Of a stretch of DNA of 64,000 bases, positions 13,289 through 25,100 are shown in pieces. The notes below the pieces were generated by a model. The model saw only the letters and a program-made list of their open reading frames with translations. It had not been told where the DNA came from and ran no database searches. The DNA is from Schistosoma haematobium (lineage: Eukaryota > Platyhelminthes > Trematoda > Strigeidida > Schistosomatidae): the NCBI RefSeq assembly GCF_000699445.3, contig NC_067199.1:30774402-30838401 (forward strand), in the 5' to 3' direction. Within the stretch, counting starts at the first letter, position 1. Each line of letters begins with the position of its first letter. A program made the translations under genes and the position numbers.

Positions 13289-14399
13289 TTTCATAAAGTA
13301 TCCCCATACTCATTTTCATAAGAAACGCGAAGTGAAAATCAGGATATTTTCAACATACTTTTATATAAATACTTATTTTTTCTAAAAAACCACAACAATA
13401 ATCATACTTCCAAGTTGCAAATTTCGCTCGTTGTTCAGTGGTATGTATGTAAGTATTCAGGACCACTAAGATGCTGCTGAGCTGTAGCTGAACTCTTCGG
13501 TCAGCAGGTCACTGGATCTTGAAAAGATCACTGAACATTGTCAAGTTAAACGACAGACAAAGCTCGTCAATCAGTTCTTCGTCTTAGACCAGTGCATACG
13601 TCAGTGATTCCGCCTTAGACTTGTGCAACTTATTCTCGCTGATATGCCATGTTGCTTATTGAGAGCATTTACTCTGGTCAACCACTTTTTATCACGACTA
13701 GATAGATCAACTCAGGTGTATGACTTAGAAGTAAAACAAGAGTACAGGCTGTTCTCGTCCAACTCCCGTAGACGTTGATCATCAATATAGACAGACAGTT
13801 ATTTTGGTGATATATATATATCATAGTTTGCACTCTGACGTAAGCATAGTGCATTCGACATGCACTAAAGCTTTCATTTCCGTCTTTTCCAGGACGACTG
13901 GAACATCACTAATGAGGTGAACCAATGGCTCATCTCTATTGTTCACAGTACATGTTTCTTACGTCGCTGCCTATACAGTGATGAGGCAACAGATAAGCAG
14001 AGGGCTGTAACCACATTTCTTTCCCCATAAGATTAATACCAATGCGAATCACATGAAGCACCTTCTGAAGAGAGTTGCTAGATGTCTACCTGTCTAACAG
14101 TCACTTCAGTTGTGTGTTAACAGGTAGAAACTTGACAATATTTGCTACTAACTAAAGCCTCAATACATGGTTTGATAAATATGGTACAATTGAAATTTGT
14201 CAACTCAAATTTATTTCACAATTTACGTCTACTACTGAGTAAATAGAAAAGAGTAAAAGGGATGTCGTCAAAGTACTATAAAGATTTCATATTAACTCTG
14301 TTACAAGTTATATGTTGGCTATACAGAAATTTTGAGGTTCTAAATATTCCCTACAGTCTGAAATGACAACTCATCAACTGGAACACTATCCGACACTCA

Positions 14400-14760
14400 T
14401 GGTATGATTTGCCTTATTTTTGACAAACTCTGTGATAGGTCTCATCCACAAATAAGAGCTACCTTAAAGCTCATCACAGAGTGATTTCTCTGGCCAAATA
14501 CAAATTAAAGTGTGAGAATATGGGGAGACCATGTAACCAAAATTTCAATAACATACAGAGCTGTCCATGGTTGAAATTTCTTCAAGGAACGCTAGGTTTG
14601 AAAATCTACACTCTTATACGATCGACTTCTTATCACCTAATACTTTTACTCACACACTAACATATACTGATCGATTCACTAAGTTTCCGATAGCCATTCG
14701 TTTAAAAAATGTTAAAGTATTAACGATGATAGGGAAATCTATGAATTCGTAGTCGGAATT
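14400..14760 (+). pseudogene. Ty3/gypsy-type integrase remnant
   Basis: Plus-strand reading with stops and a frameshift: FDKLCDRSHPQIRATLKLIT, then FLWPN (zinc-binding HHCC end, as in HPGIRAT..LI..RFVWP), followed from 14567 by ARFENLHSYTIDFLSP and LTYTDRFTKFPIAIRLKNV. The latter matches the integrase core pattern FdHIHiDlvGP...LTcIDRFTrWPEAIPl. The order and spacing support a decayed pol fragment. No LTRs were identified around it. Confidence 0.65.
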
Positions 14761-17700
14761 CAGAGTCATTTAGAAAATCCAACGAAAGTATGAAGATATA
14801 TGCTCTCATTATTGCTGTTTAGATAGTAGTAATTGATATCGTGCCAGTATTGTTGTACCAGTGAATGAAAGTGTTGTAACTGTTGAATAAATCGATTCCT
14901 GTGCCATTGCTTGTTCACCAGTTCTGGTTTGGCAATTGAAGATAGTTACACTGCATTTCATTCTCTATGAGGACGTCCATATTCCTAACGCGACATGCAC
15001 ATTCACTAGAAATAATCAATTACGATATCCATTGTAGATTTCTGATATGGTTCCTTTTGAAATCTTACGGAAAAATGACAATGCTGCCACCATAGAGAAA
15101 GCTGAGTGGGACGATACTGTTAATCTTGATATTTTGAAACCAGCATCCTTAAAGAGTACTGAACAAAAACTAAGGACATAATTGTATTGATCTGCAGACG
15201 GACGGGGATCGAACAAGTCACTGCCAGTGAACTCTGACACCATATATCAACAATAGTAGTAACTGCAATCAGAGCTGGAAATATAGTCCACTGAAATGAC
15301 AGATACGTTGCGAAGACCACATTTGTTTGATTCAGTTATTTGTTTCTTCCACGTCAATAATCATCCACACTACTTACATCACAATAAAACAGCAAGCTAA
15401 TAATCACTGAATCTTTCATTTTAGTACATGGAGTTAAAGTGTTCAACAAACATGCTCTTTGGCATTATCACTTTTATTCTTTTTCTTTCTGAACCTCACA
15501 GATTTCTATTATCTCTACACTATAGTTTCATACAGTTCTTTGGTGTTTTGTAATTCCGTACTTACGATTTTTAGCACATTTTATTTGATTATTTATTTGA
15601 TAACTTGCCAAATAATATTCATAGATTTATCATTTGAAAAACACTTCAGAATGTACAAACCTCAGTTAATTAACGATACAAATACATTGCATTTCAGTTT
15701 GGCGTTTACTAATCGGAGTATTTTGTACGATTTTTTTAATTTTCTTTTTAACACACCCTAACTGTCACTGGTACGTTTTTGAAAAGAGGTGCAAAGAGGC
15801 ACATATATGCTGTGCAACAGTGCTCTTACCACAGGCCTACCACTACTTTTTATTTGTATGACCTATTTCTCTCGGTCACATAGGATAGTTCAAGAAAGGC
15901 CCACTGTATCTTCACTATCTACTTAATGTACGTTAGACGTTCGACCCACTATGTGCACGAGTGAAACATTTTGATTGAACGTATTTTTGCATCTCAATTT
16001 TTAATTATCATTTCACTGGTTTGATATTCACAATAAATACATTTGTGCGCATACACTCTTTCCCTTTTCTTCTCGACGTGCTTGCCCATCAAATGTTTGT
16101 AAATTTAACCAGTTATTTTCAGCATACGCTTTCTCGGCACAACTGGTATTCTGACATATAAATATTTTCAAGCGAATTTATAGTTGTACTAAGAGAAGCA
16201 CACAGTTGACGAGTCACCAGGCTAAGGAGTCGAAATTGGGGAGTAACCTCAATAATCTCACTATAAATTGAACTCTAACTTTGATATAAACATGATAAGG
16301 TAAATAACACTTTTGGTTGTGATTATTTGAATGAAACAGGTTCTGATTCATAATAAATTTAATCCCACTTCGAACTCGTGACCTACCTTCGTTTATTAAC
16401 TGGAAACACTGGTTTCAAACACTCAGTGAAAATATCTAACAATTTTGAGATAGTATAAGGATTGCGAGCGTGCGAATTCATCGAGTTTTGAGAGTGTTAA
16501 AGGTCAAATGTATCCTAAAATACGGTCATGATAAATGAAAATTTAAGACGTATACAGTAACATGAAATGTTTGCATGTATTTATATGGAAGGAAAGAAAG
16601 GGAAGGTTAAGAATAATCCAAGCATTTGGTGAGGTTTTAGTGGGGTTGCAATATTCAGAACTGCCGAGCGGTGTTATTTTTACTGCTAGACTATCAGGTC
16701 TGATACAACATGGTTGACTTACAATGACGTGACCATTTAATATATGAGATATCGTTTTGATGTTTCACCACTGTCTACCCTAACGCGACCTATCGTGTTA
16801 ACCACAGCATGATACATTTTAGAACCTTTAAAGGACAGGTAGAATCCTTCCAACAGAATAATGTATCCTACATAATGATGAAAATGTTGCGCAGAGTGAC
16901 TAAGTCAAGCCATATAGCCTCATTTGTGTTCTTGTTTTCACGTTTATTGACCTACACCACTTTTCATCGTTCAAAGGGAAATTTTTTAAGCTGGAAACTA
17001 AGTGTTATTCTAATGTCTCCATAAACTAAGGATCTGCGGGATTCTGGCGTAAACAATGTTACTATCACTATCGTGGATTCCTCAAGTAGTCAAGTGAACT
17101 TTGGCCTCACCAAGCGATTCGCGATATTTTGACATGGTAATATTGGACCTATTCTCAAGAAAATTCCGACGCACATTTTATTGGATACCGGAAAACTACT
17201 AAAAACATGGAATTCATGGAATGGGTCGTTGCAAAAGTACCCTGAATTATTTAACTATCCACAAACTATTTTTATAAATTTTGACCCCTTCTGACTGGCG
17301 ACACGGCATAAAAGCTAGCTTAAAACGGCCCTGTCGATCTTTACATGTTATCGTGGCTTATGTTGAAATCGTTAAAAATAGGCACTGGAGTCAGTGAGTG
17401 CATGCAAATTTTTGTTGTCCTAGATTCAGAAGCTGCAAGGCATTGTGGCCAGTATGGATTACAGGAAAACGGGGTGCTTGCTTTGCAGGTAAACACCATG
17501 AATACATGTCATTTGCAAATGTCAGAATTACACTCTTTCTTCATGCTGGAGAAGTTTTGAGTCACTTTCGAATCCATCATATATCAAGAACCTTTGAGAT
17601 TGAATTGTTTGACGAGAAGTATCGGCAAAACGGGTCGAACTACTCTCAGGAGTATTTAACGCCGTATTACTACTGAATAAACGGACAGAAAATAGTTCGA

Positions 17701-19139
17701 CCACCGAAGGGTGTAACACCGAGGTTTATTCAGCATGCGGGCAGACAAAAACGTACCATGCACATCGCTACATACAGTTCGGCGTTTTCTGATGTAGGCC
17801 TCCTAAAGGTACACAAACTACAGTTTGAGGTTAGCTTATATCCCGTTCCTACTTTTACTTCACCCAACATTTATACTTAGTTCGTTAACATATTTAACTT
17901 CGACCTCTAGCTCCACTCATTATTAGTTGTCCACATGTTTCCTGAATTCGTAAAACCTTAATAATGAAAGCCTATGATGTGTGTGAGTGAAAGCATCATG
18001 TCGTTCTTAACACCGAAATCATTTGAAATTATCAAACAAATCTTGGACACTGAACGAATAACTGTAGCCTTGGTCTCGGCCCAATCGTTACCTGGATTGT
18101 ACACTATCGAGTGGGTAGTTTTTCGGCTGTCTTAAATAGTGACTCAAATTCGAGCTTGCTTACAAGGTTAGAGGGAAAGTGCTAATTTTTCTCTCACAAT
18201 TTTTATGTAAATTTGTGTACATAGGCTGTAAATTTTCTGCAGCATTCCCTCGGTTTCAGTAAGATATTTCCCTAAAATAGCTACTATGATTAAAGTGAGG
18301 CCGTTTCACTGGTGTTTCGTCACAATATGGTTTCGTTACCGACTTTCTAATATTTAGATCTTTCGTGCAACAGTTTTTAATGAATAATATTACCGAGGGA
18401 TAGATTCATCGTCATTAACCTACTCAGTTGGCATATGGCTCTTAGCCATCGGGTTTTGGGGTTAAAGTTGAGGTTTCCAGTTAGTGTTAGGATTTGCGAC
18501 TAGTTATTACATATATTTCTATCCTAGGCTGTGAACTCTGACGCATTTATAGTCCTCGCCTTAAATCTAGCCCTAAAATACATTGTGTTTTTCAACCAGC
18601 CATTTGGTTCTTGGCTTTGTAATGCCTACTTTGTCCTCCAAGTTGTTACGGTTAATGGTCAACATCCTTGTTTGGTATGTGCTCCATGACCTTGGGGTCT
18701 CTTTCTTGATCCTAATTAACTCAGCTTTATGTTGTACTGTTATACTATGATGATGACTAAGCCTTTATATGATTATTTCGGTTTGTTTGACCAATTCATG
18801 TGTGTCCTGTTGTATGAAGGTCCACGTGTCCCGTTGTCCATATCAAGTTCGAAGCTAAGTTAAAAAATAGGTCTTTAGATTTCTGAAAGGCTGTTAAACT
18901 ACTCATGCGTTTTAAAGATTTTGTCCCTACCCATATAACCAAATATATTCAATTGCGCATAAATTTATTTGCTTTTAATTTGTAATTGTAAAATGTTCGG
19001 AAAATATCCACGTTTTATCTATTTTTCATGTTCTGATATTTTTCAGGAGCTTATAGTCTCTTTTACTTCAAGTTCCCAAAGTGTATTCAAATAATCTTTG
19101 AATTCTTGTAATTGCTTGTGCAGAGTACTAGTCTAATGT

Positions 19140-22100
19140 ATGATGCTATCTCCTAACCTGATCACGTGTTCAAGGGGTACTTTCTTTATACCTGTTCGGT
19201 ATTACTTGATGAGAAAGAGTTATGTGCCACCCATACTTGAGCCGGGTGTCTATCCACATCCGAAACGTCAAGTGCCGGAATGTGGTCGGAAAACATTCAA
19301 AGAAAGAATCAAAGGTGAGGTACTTAAACTACGTAAAACAGGTTTGTGACAATTCACCGATTTTGTTTGTATACAGTATCGTTTTGTTTGAGCAATTGGG
19401 TAACGGCAAAATACCAAAACTTGGTATAGTACAACGTTGTTTCATATATTATTGTGTGCTTCATAATTATTGTGTCCTTGTGGATTAGCTTATTTATTTA
19501 TTTGGGCATTTCAATATTAGTACAAAGGGGCACCAAATACATATGCACCACACAAGTCACTTGATTTGTGTGTGGGCTGTAATACTGTCCGGGTGCCCGG
19601 ACCGAAGCAGGTGGTTTCCTTAGATGGCCATACTCTGAGCTTTTGACCTAAAGGCCTGATCCACAAGGCAGTGGAGCACCGTCATTAGATGCAGTCCCAT
19701 GGTAGCCAATGACCAATAATGAGTTCATACTCCATTTGTTCCCGCAGGATACTGGAGCCTATATGCACTATTGGTTTGGAATTAGGGTTTTCCAACTCCT
19801 AGGTAGATGTTTCATATCCACCTACCCGGTTAGAGCGCTGGACATTCGCCTCTCGTTCTCTCAATTCCGTAAACAACACCTCAGCCACGAGAATGCAGTG
19901 AGTAAGACTTCCTGGACAGTGGCTGTATACGCGTGACCATGTGTGAGCATTTCGACAGGAAGAGCTGACTTCCCCACCCTTGGCCGTACCAGGGCATTTG
20001 GGTACTGATTAGTTACAACTTTTAAAGCAAAACTCGATTGTCACTACTTAAATAGGATTAGTTTGTTACTATTTATTTATTTATTTGAACATAAATATTA
20101 GTACCAGAGAGCGCCAATATATATGCGCCACACAAAACAGTGAGAATTCGAAGAGAAAAAAAGGTAAGGAGCGTAAAAAAAGAGAACAATAACGAAGAGA
20201 TTGGTGTAAGGTAGTGGGTTTCGTTCCGATCGAGGATGTATTGACCATATCTTCACCCACCGCCATACTTATCAAAGGCCAACAATCATAGTGTTTCTTG
20301 ACATCAGGGCTGCCTTCGATTCGTTGGATAGGACTGTTCTCTGGGATTGTCTATTGAAGAAGGGTGTGCCTGAGAAGTTTATTAACACCCTAAAAGCCCT
20401 ATATACAAACACCTCAGGCAGAGTGAGGGCATACAACCACCTTTCTCCATTGTTTCATTTACGAAGTGGGGTTAGACAGGGTTGCCCAATCTCATTATTT
20501 CTCTTCAACTTTGCCATCGATGACATTCTGGAAACAGCTCTGATGGATGTAAGTAATGGCGGTGTGGATATGTTGCCTGGAGAAAAACTTCTCGATCTTG
20601 AGTATGCGGATGATATTTTCTTACTGTGCGATAATGCCCAAGCCATGTAATCCTCACTTTATGAGTTGGCAATCAATGTCCATAGGTACGGTATGTGCTT
20701 TGCACCTTCGAAGTGCAAAGTACTTCTACAAGATTGGCAGGATTCTAATCCTGTACTCACCCTGGGTGGTGAGCAGATAGAAGTAGTCGAGAAGTTCGTG
20801 TATCTAGGTAGCTGCATAAGTGCTGGTGATGGCGTGAGTGATGAGATCGATTCACGTATAATGAAAGCCAGAGCGGCTTATGCCAATCTGGGCCATCTTT
20901 GGCGCCTTCGTGATGTTAGTCTGGCTGTAAAAGGTCGGGTCTACAACGCATCGGTGAGAGCAGTTTTGCTCTATGTTTGTGAAACCTGGCCTCTCTGAGT
21001 TGAGGACGTTAGACGACTCTCTGTGTTCGATCATTGTTATCTCCGAAGGATTGTTGACATCCAGTGGCAACACTATGTCAGTAATGCAGAGGTTCGGCAT
21101 CGTGTGTTGAGGCACAGAGACGATAATGCAATTGGTGTCACTATCTCGAAACATCGACTTCGGTGGCTTGGATGTTCTACGAATATCATTCCAGAGAATT
21201 CCACGACGTGCATTATTCGCCAATGCTGGGACTGGTTGGAAAAAGCGGAGAGGTGGTCAGTATATGACATGGTGTCGTGGGATGAAAGAAAGCTGCAAAG
21301 GACTGGCATCTGCTAGTCCTTCACGACTCCCTGGCTGTGGTCCTAGAGATGGTGCAACACAGTGGCTAGAGACGTTATCAGATATGGCTCAGAATAGAAG
21401 CCAGTGGCGATCCTGCTGTAACTTTCTTTCACTTTCTTCATAAAATGTGGTTGTTTCTCCCTTAACCGAAAGATTTCTTCTGATTGTACCTTTCCGTTCC
21501 CCCATTTTTACCATTATTATTATTACATCACCTTACATCAATCTCTTCGTTATTATTCTATCTTTTTTTCCTTCCCCTTAAATTCTCATTGTTTTGTGTG
21601 GCGCATATATATTTGGCGTATTCTTGTACCAGTATTTATGTGTTCAAATAAAATAAAATTTTTGAAGCTATAATAGTCATTTAACAAATTGTCACAACGA
21701 AATGATGGTTTGATGTAAACACTATCCTAGGTGACATAAAGTAGTAAAATAAACAGCAGTTTGCTCTGTGACTGGAATAATACGTGTGAAAATAAAAGAC
21801 ACGTGTGGTTTGAGAGAATGTTGTCATAAATACTTCCGGAGCTGAACTTGCAGAAGTTTTCTTGTTGGACTTTTTCAGTACCTGATAACGTGCAGACAGA
21901 CACGCCGACAGGCCGAATGATAATTTGAGTTCGGACATTTTTTAGGAGTGGGAGCTTCTGTCAACTCTTTTCAGCTGACTGATAACGATAAATGTAAGCT
22001 GTAGGTATGTGACCATAGATATTTCGCTAACTGATTAGTCCTAAAGTTAGGTTTAGGTTGTGCTTGTCAGTCAGTCTGTCAGCTACAACGTAGGACCAGG

Positions 22101-25100
22101 CACATATATGCATCGGTCCAAGTTGCCATACCTCATTAACACAACAAGTTTAACACTGGATTCATGAAAGTAGTTAATTCAGTGGTGGTAATATATAAAA
22201 GAAAGATTGAAATAAGGATATAGTACAGGAAGAAAGAATTAGTTCGTAGAAAGAAAGATATGAAGCGATTTTAATCTCTTAGTTTAAGGGAAGACAGAGA
22301 GTGTATACACCCACGCCATTGTGATCGATTCTGAGCCATGTCACTAAGAGTCTCCAACCATTGATTACGATAGTCACGCGGACTCCAACCAGGTAGTCTG
22401 CATCTTCCAACATGGCTCAGAATAGAAGTTAGTGACTTCAAGCACTGATGCCACGTTTTGGTTTGGCTGCCCCTAACTTTCTTCCAACCATCTCCAACAC
22501 CGGTTAGCATTGCACGTCGTGGTAATCGGTGTTTAGGCATATGTAACACGTGGCCCAACCATCTCAGTCGATGAAGATTCACAACCTCATCAACTGATTT
22601 ACCATCCTTCCCTAATACCCTGCGTCTAACCTCACTATTACTTACCCGGTGATCCCAGCAGACGCCAGCAATATTTCTAAGGCATCTGTGGTCAAATACT
22701 AGTAGCTTACGAGTGTCTTCTACTCTTAATGGCCATGTTTCGCTGCCGTAAATTAAGACAGAACGGACTGCCGCACAGTATACTCATCCTTTTATTGATA
22801 GATGGATATCTCGCCTTCGCCAAAGGTGACGTAAGTTGGCAAAAGCCAAACGAGCTTATCGAATCTGTACTGAGATTTCGTCAGACACCAACCCATTAGG
22901 GCTGACCAGACTTCCAAGATAAGTGAAGTTGTCAACGCGTTCGACTACTTCATTCCCTATCCTTAGTTCAGGTGTTGACGCAGACCAGTCCTGAAGCAAC
23001 AACTTGCATTGAGAAGAAGAGAAGCGCATTCCAAATATTCTGGCATTGTTGCTTAGTGCTACCAGAAGACTGCATTTTGTCAGCGTCCTCACCAAACAGG
23101 ACTATATCATCTGCGTATTCTAAGTCGATAAGTGGACCTCCTGGAAGGAGATCAATACCCGAGAATTCAGAACCTGATGGAATGAGTTTAAGAGAATCCA
23201 TCAGTGCAATAGACCATTGGTTCCATTGGTTCTTTGTAACCCTGTGGTTTAAATCACTGATAGATATCACTGCTGTTTCCACAGCTGCTTGTATATCTTT
23301 CCAAGCAACATCTGGGTCAGCCTCGTTTTCAGAACTACTTAAGTGTGACCTCAGTTGTTCCTGGAATCTACTTTTGGTTTTCTCGCTACTCAATTCAGTT
23401 CTAATGCGTCTTTTTAGTGTGGCTTTTTTGCATCCAGTGAGGCGCAAGCAGATGCGTGCCCGTATTACGGCATGGTCAGAGTCCAAGCAGGTACTCCAGA
23501 ATGAGCGACAATCTTCTACCGACCCTCTCCAACGATGACTGATGGCAATATGGTCTATTTGAGTCCATCGTAGGTTTGGTGTACGGGGTCGCCATATAAG
23601 ACAATGTCTCTCCTTATGCTTAAAATCAGTGTGTGCTAAAAATAAACGATTGTCTGAGCACAGTTGCAACAGATGATCACCATTATCTGTTCGTTGTGCC
23701 GGAATACTAAAATACGCACCTAAATGCCTTTCTGTTTGGTTCAAACTACCTATCTGGGCATTAAAGTCACCTGCTACGAGTACCATGTCTGAACGTTTAG
23801 TTTTCTGAAGAAGTTCAGATAGCTTTCTGTAAAATTCATCTTTCACTTCATCTGAGCTGTAGTCGGTGGGAGCGTAGGCAGAAACGACAAAAAGGCAACG
23901 ACGTGTGTCCCTATCCTTCCGAGTTCTTACGGAGCCGTTTAGCCGAACAGCACATAAACGACTGTTAACGGGGATCCACTCTAACAGTGCTTGTTCCGCC
24001 CTCATGCTTAGTGGTATGCCCACACCTGCCAGTCAACGAGAACTGGCCATCGGGTCACCAGATACACAGAGGGTGCATCTCGTTGGCTCTCCGTTTTGCC
24101 GAGGTGAGGTCAAGTGGATGACCACACTGGAATCCTGTATGCGTATTTCGGAGACACAGCACACATCAATGGTACGAGATTCTAGGGTTCTAGCCAAGGA
24201 AGCCTGTTGACCGATTTGACATAGGGTGCGTACGTTGAAGGCTCCAATGTGTAGTTTGGAGCGAGGTTTCAGTAGACCTGGAACAGTGTTTTGAGCACTA
24301 GAATCGTTGGCTATGGTGACACTTGAGGGGGAAGCCGAAAGAGGAAGTTTAGAGTTGAAAGTCGATGTAGGAGGAATAATAGGAAGGGAAGACGGAGGTT
24401 GATTATGAATACAGTGGTCTCGAGTGCTGTTAGAGGTATGAGGGCGGTTATCACTTCCCGGTTACCCACACCGTGGAAGGGTTCTTCTGGAGGTACCTGA
24501 AAAGGAAATTGGATTAGAGGTGGTCTCAGTGACCTGAGAGCGTGACCGCAGTGCCCAAGGGACAACTGCACGGCCTTTTCGTGGGAGGTTTTTGACGTGT
24601 TAGCTCCGTTCTTCAAAGGGCCTTACCGCCGGAGACGGAAATCCGTGAGGTAAGGTAAGGTGTGCATTTTTAGGGTCGACCTTTTCTAACCCCACCCTTC
24701 CTTGTGGGAAGGCAGCATCGCTGTCATGCTGCTGTCACATCTTTGTACAGTCAGCAGTACGACTTCGCCTTCGGACCTTGGGTTTGTTGCTTTTAGTCTT
24801 ACCGCTCTTCAACCGACCTGTCTGACATGGTAGGACCTTGAGGAACGGTTATGCAATGAAAACGATATCGGTTTATGAGGCTGTGAATCTTCATCTACTC
24901 AGGTGTTTGACAGATATGCTACTCATGACAAGCCACAGCAACGTGCAACCCTAGCTGGCTTAGAAGTAGTTTGCGAAACGGTAGGAACGTACAGATTAGT
25001 ACATGACAATGGCACAGTTGCGTTCATTCTGTATCTTCGTCTGAATCTTAAACTGTATCATTCCATGATTTTAGTCCTTATGTTTTGCTATGCTTCGCTT

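Larger units (their letters stand above)
12460..19130. other. Intergenic region between the divergent SFSWAP and MRPL38 genes
   Basis: Apart from the patch at 13024-13288 and the gypsy integrase relic at 14400-14760, I see no supported gene. An ORF-like stretch with an acceptor-like AG before it (15034-15180, reading SDMVPFEILRKNDNAATIEK) and one at 17398-17480 could not be tied to a family. The 60-120 residue plus-strand ORFs around 15459-15761 are hydrophobic low-complexity translations of T-rich DNA. Confidence 0.5.

Noticed and set aside
15459..15761. 100-codon hydrophobic ORF
   Set aside because: Phe/Leu/Tyr-rich translation of T-rich DNA, with no Kozak support, homologue or splice sites.
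19800..19870. tRNA gene (GGTTAGAGCGCTGGACATTC looks like an A-box)
   Set aside because: No convincing cloverleaf or consensus B-box could be drawn; more likely part of a repeat.
22972..23538. 188-codon plus-strand ORF
   Set aside because: Shadow of the minus-strand LINE endonuclease, whose motifs are clear.
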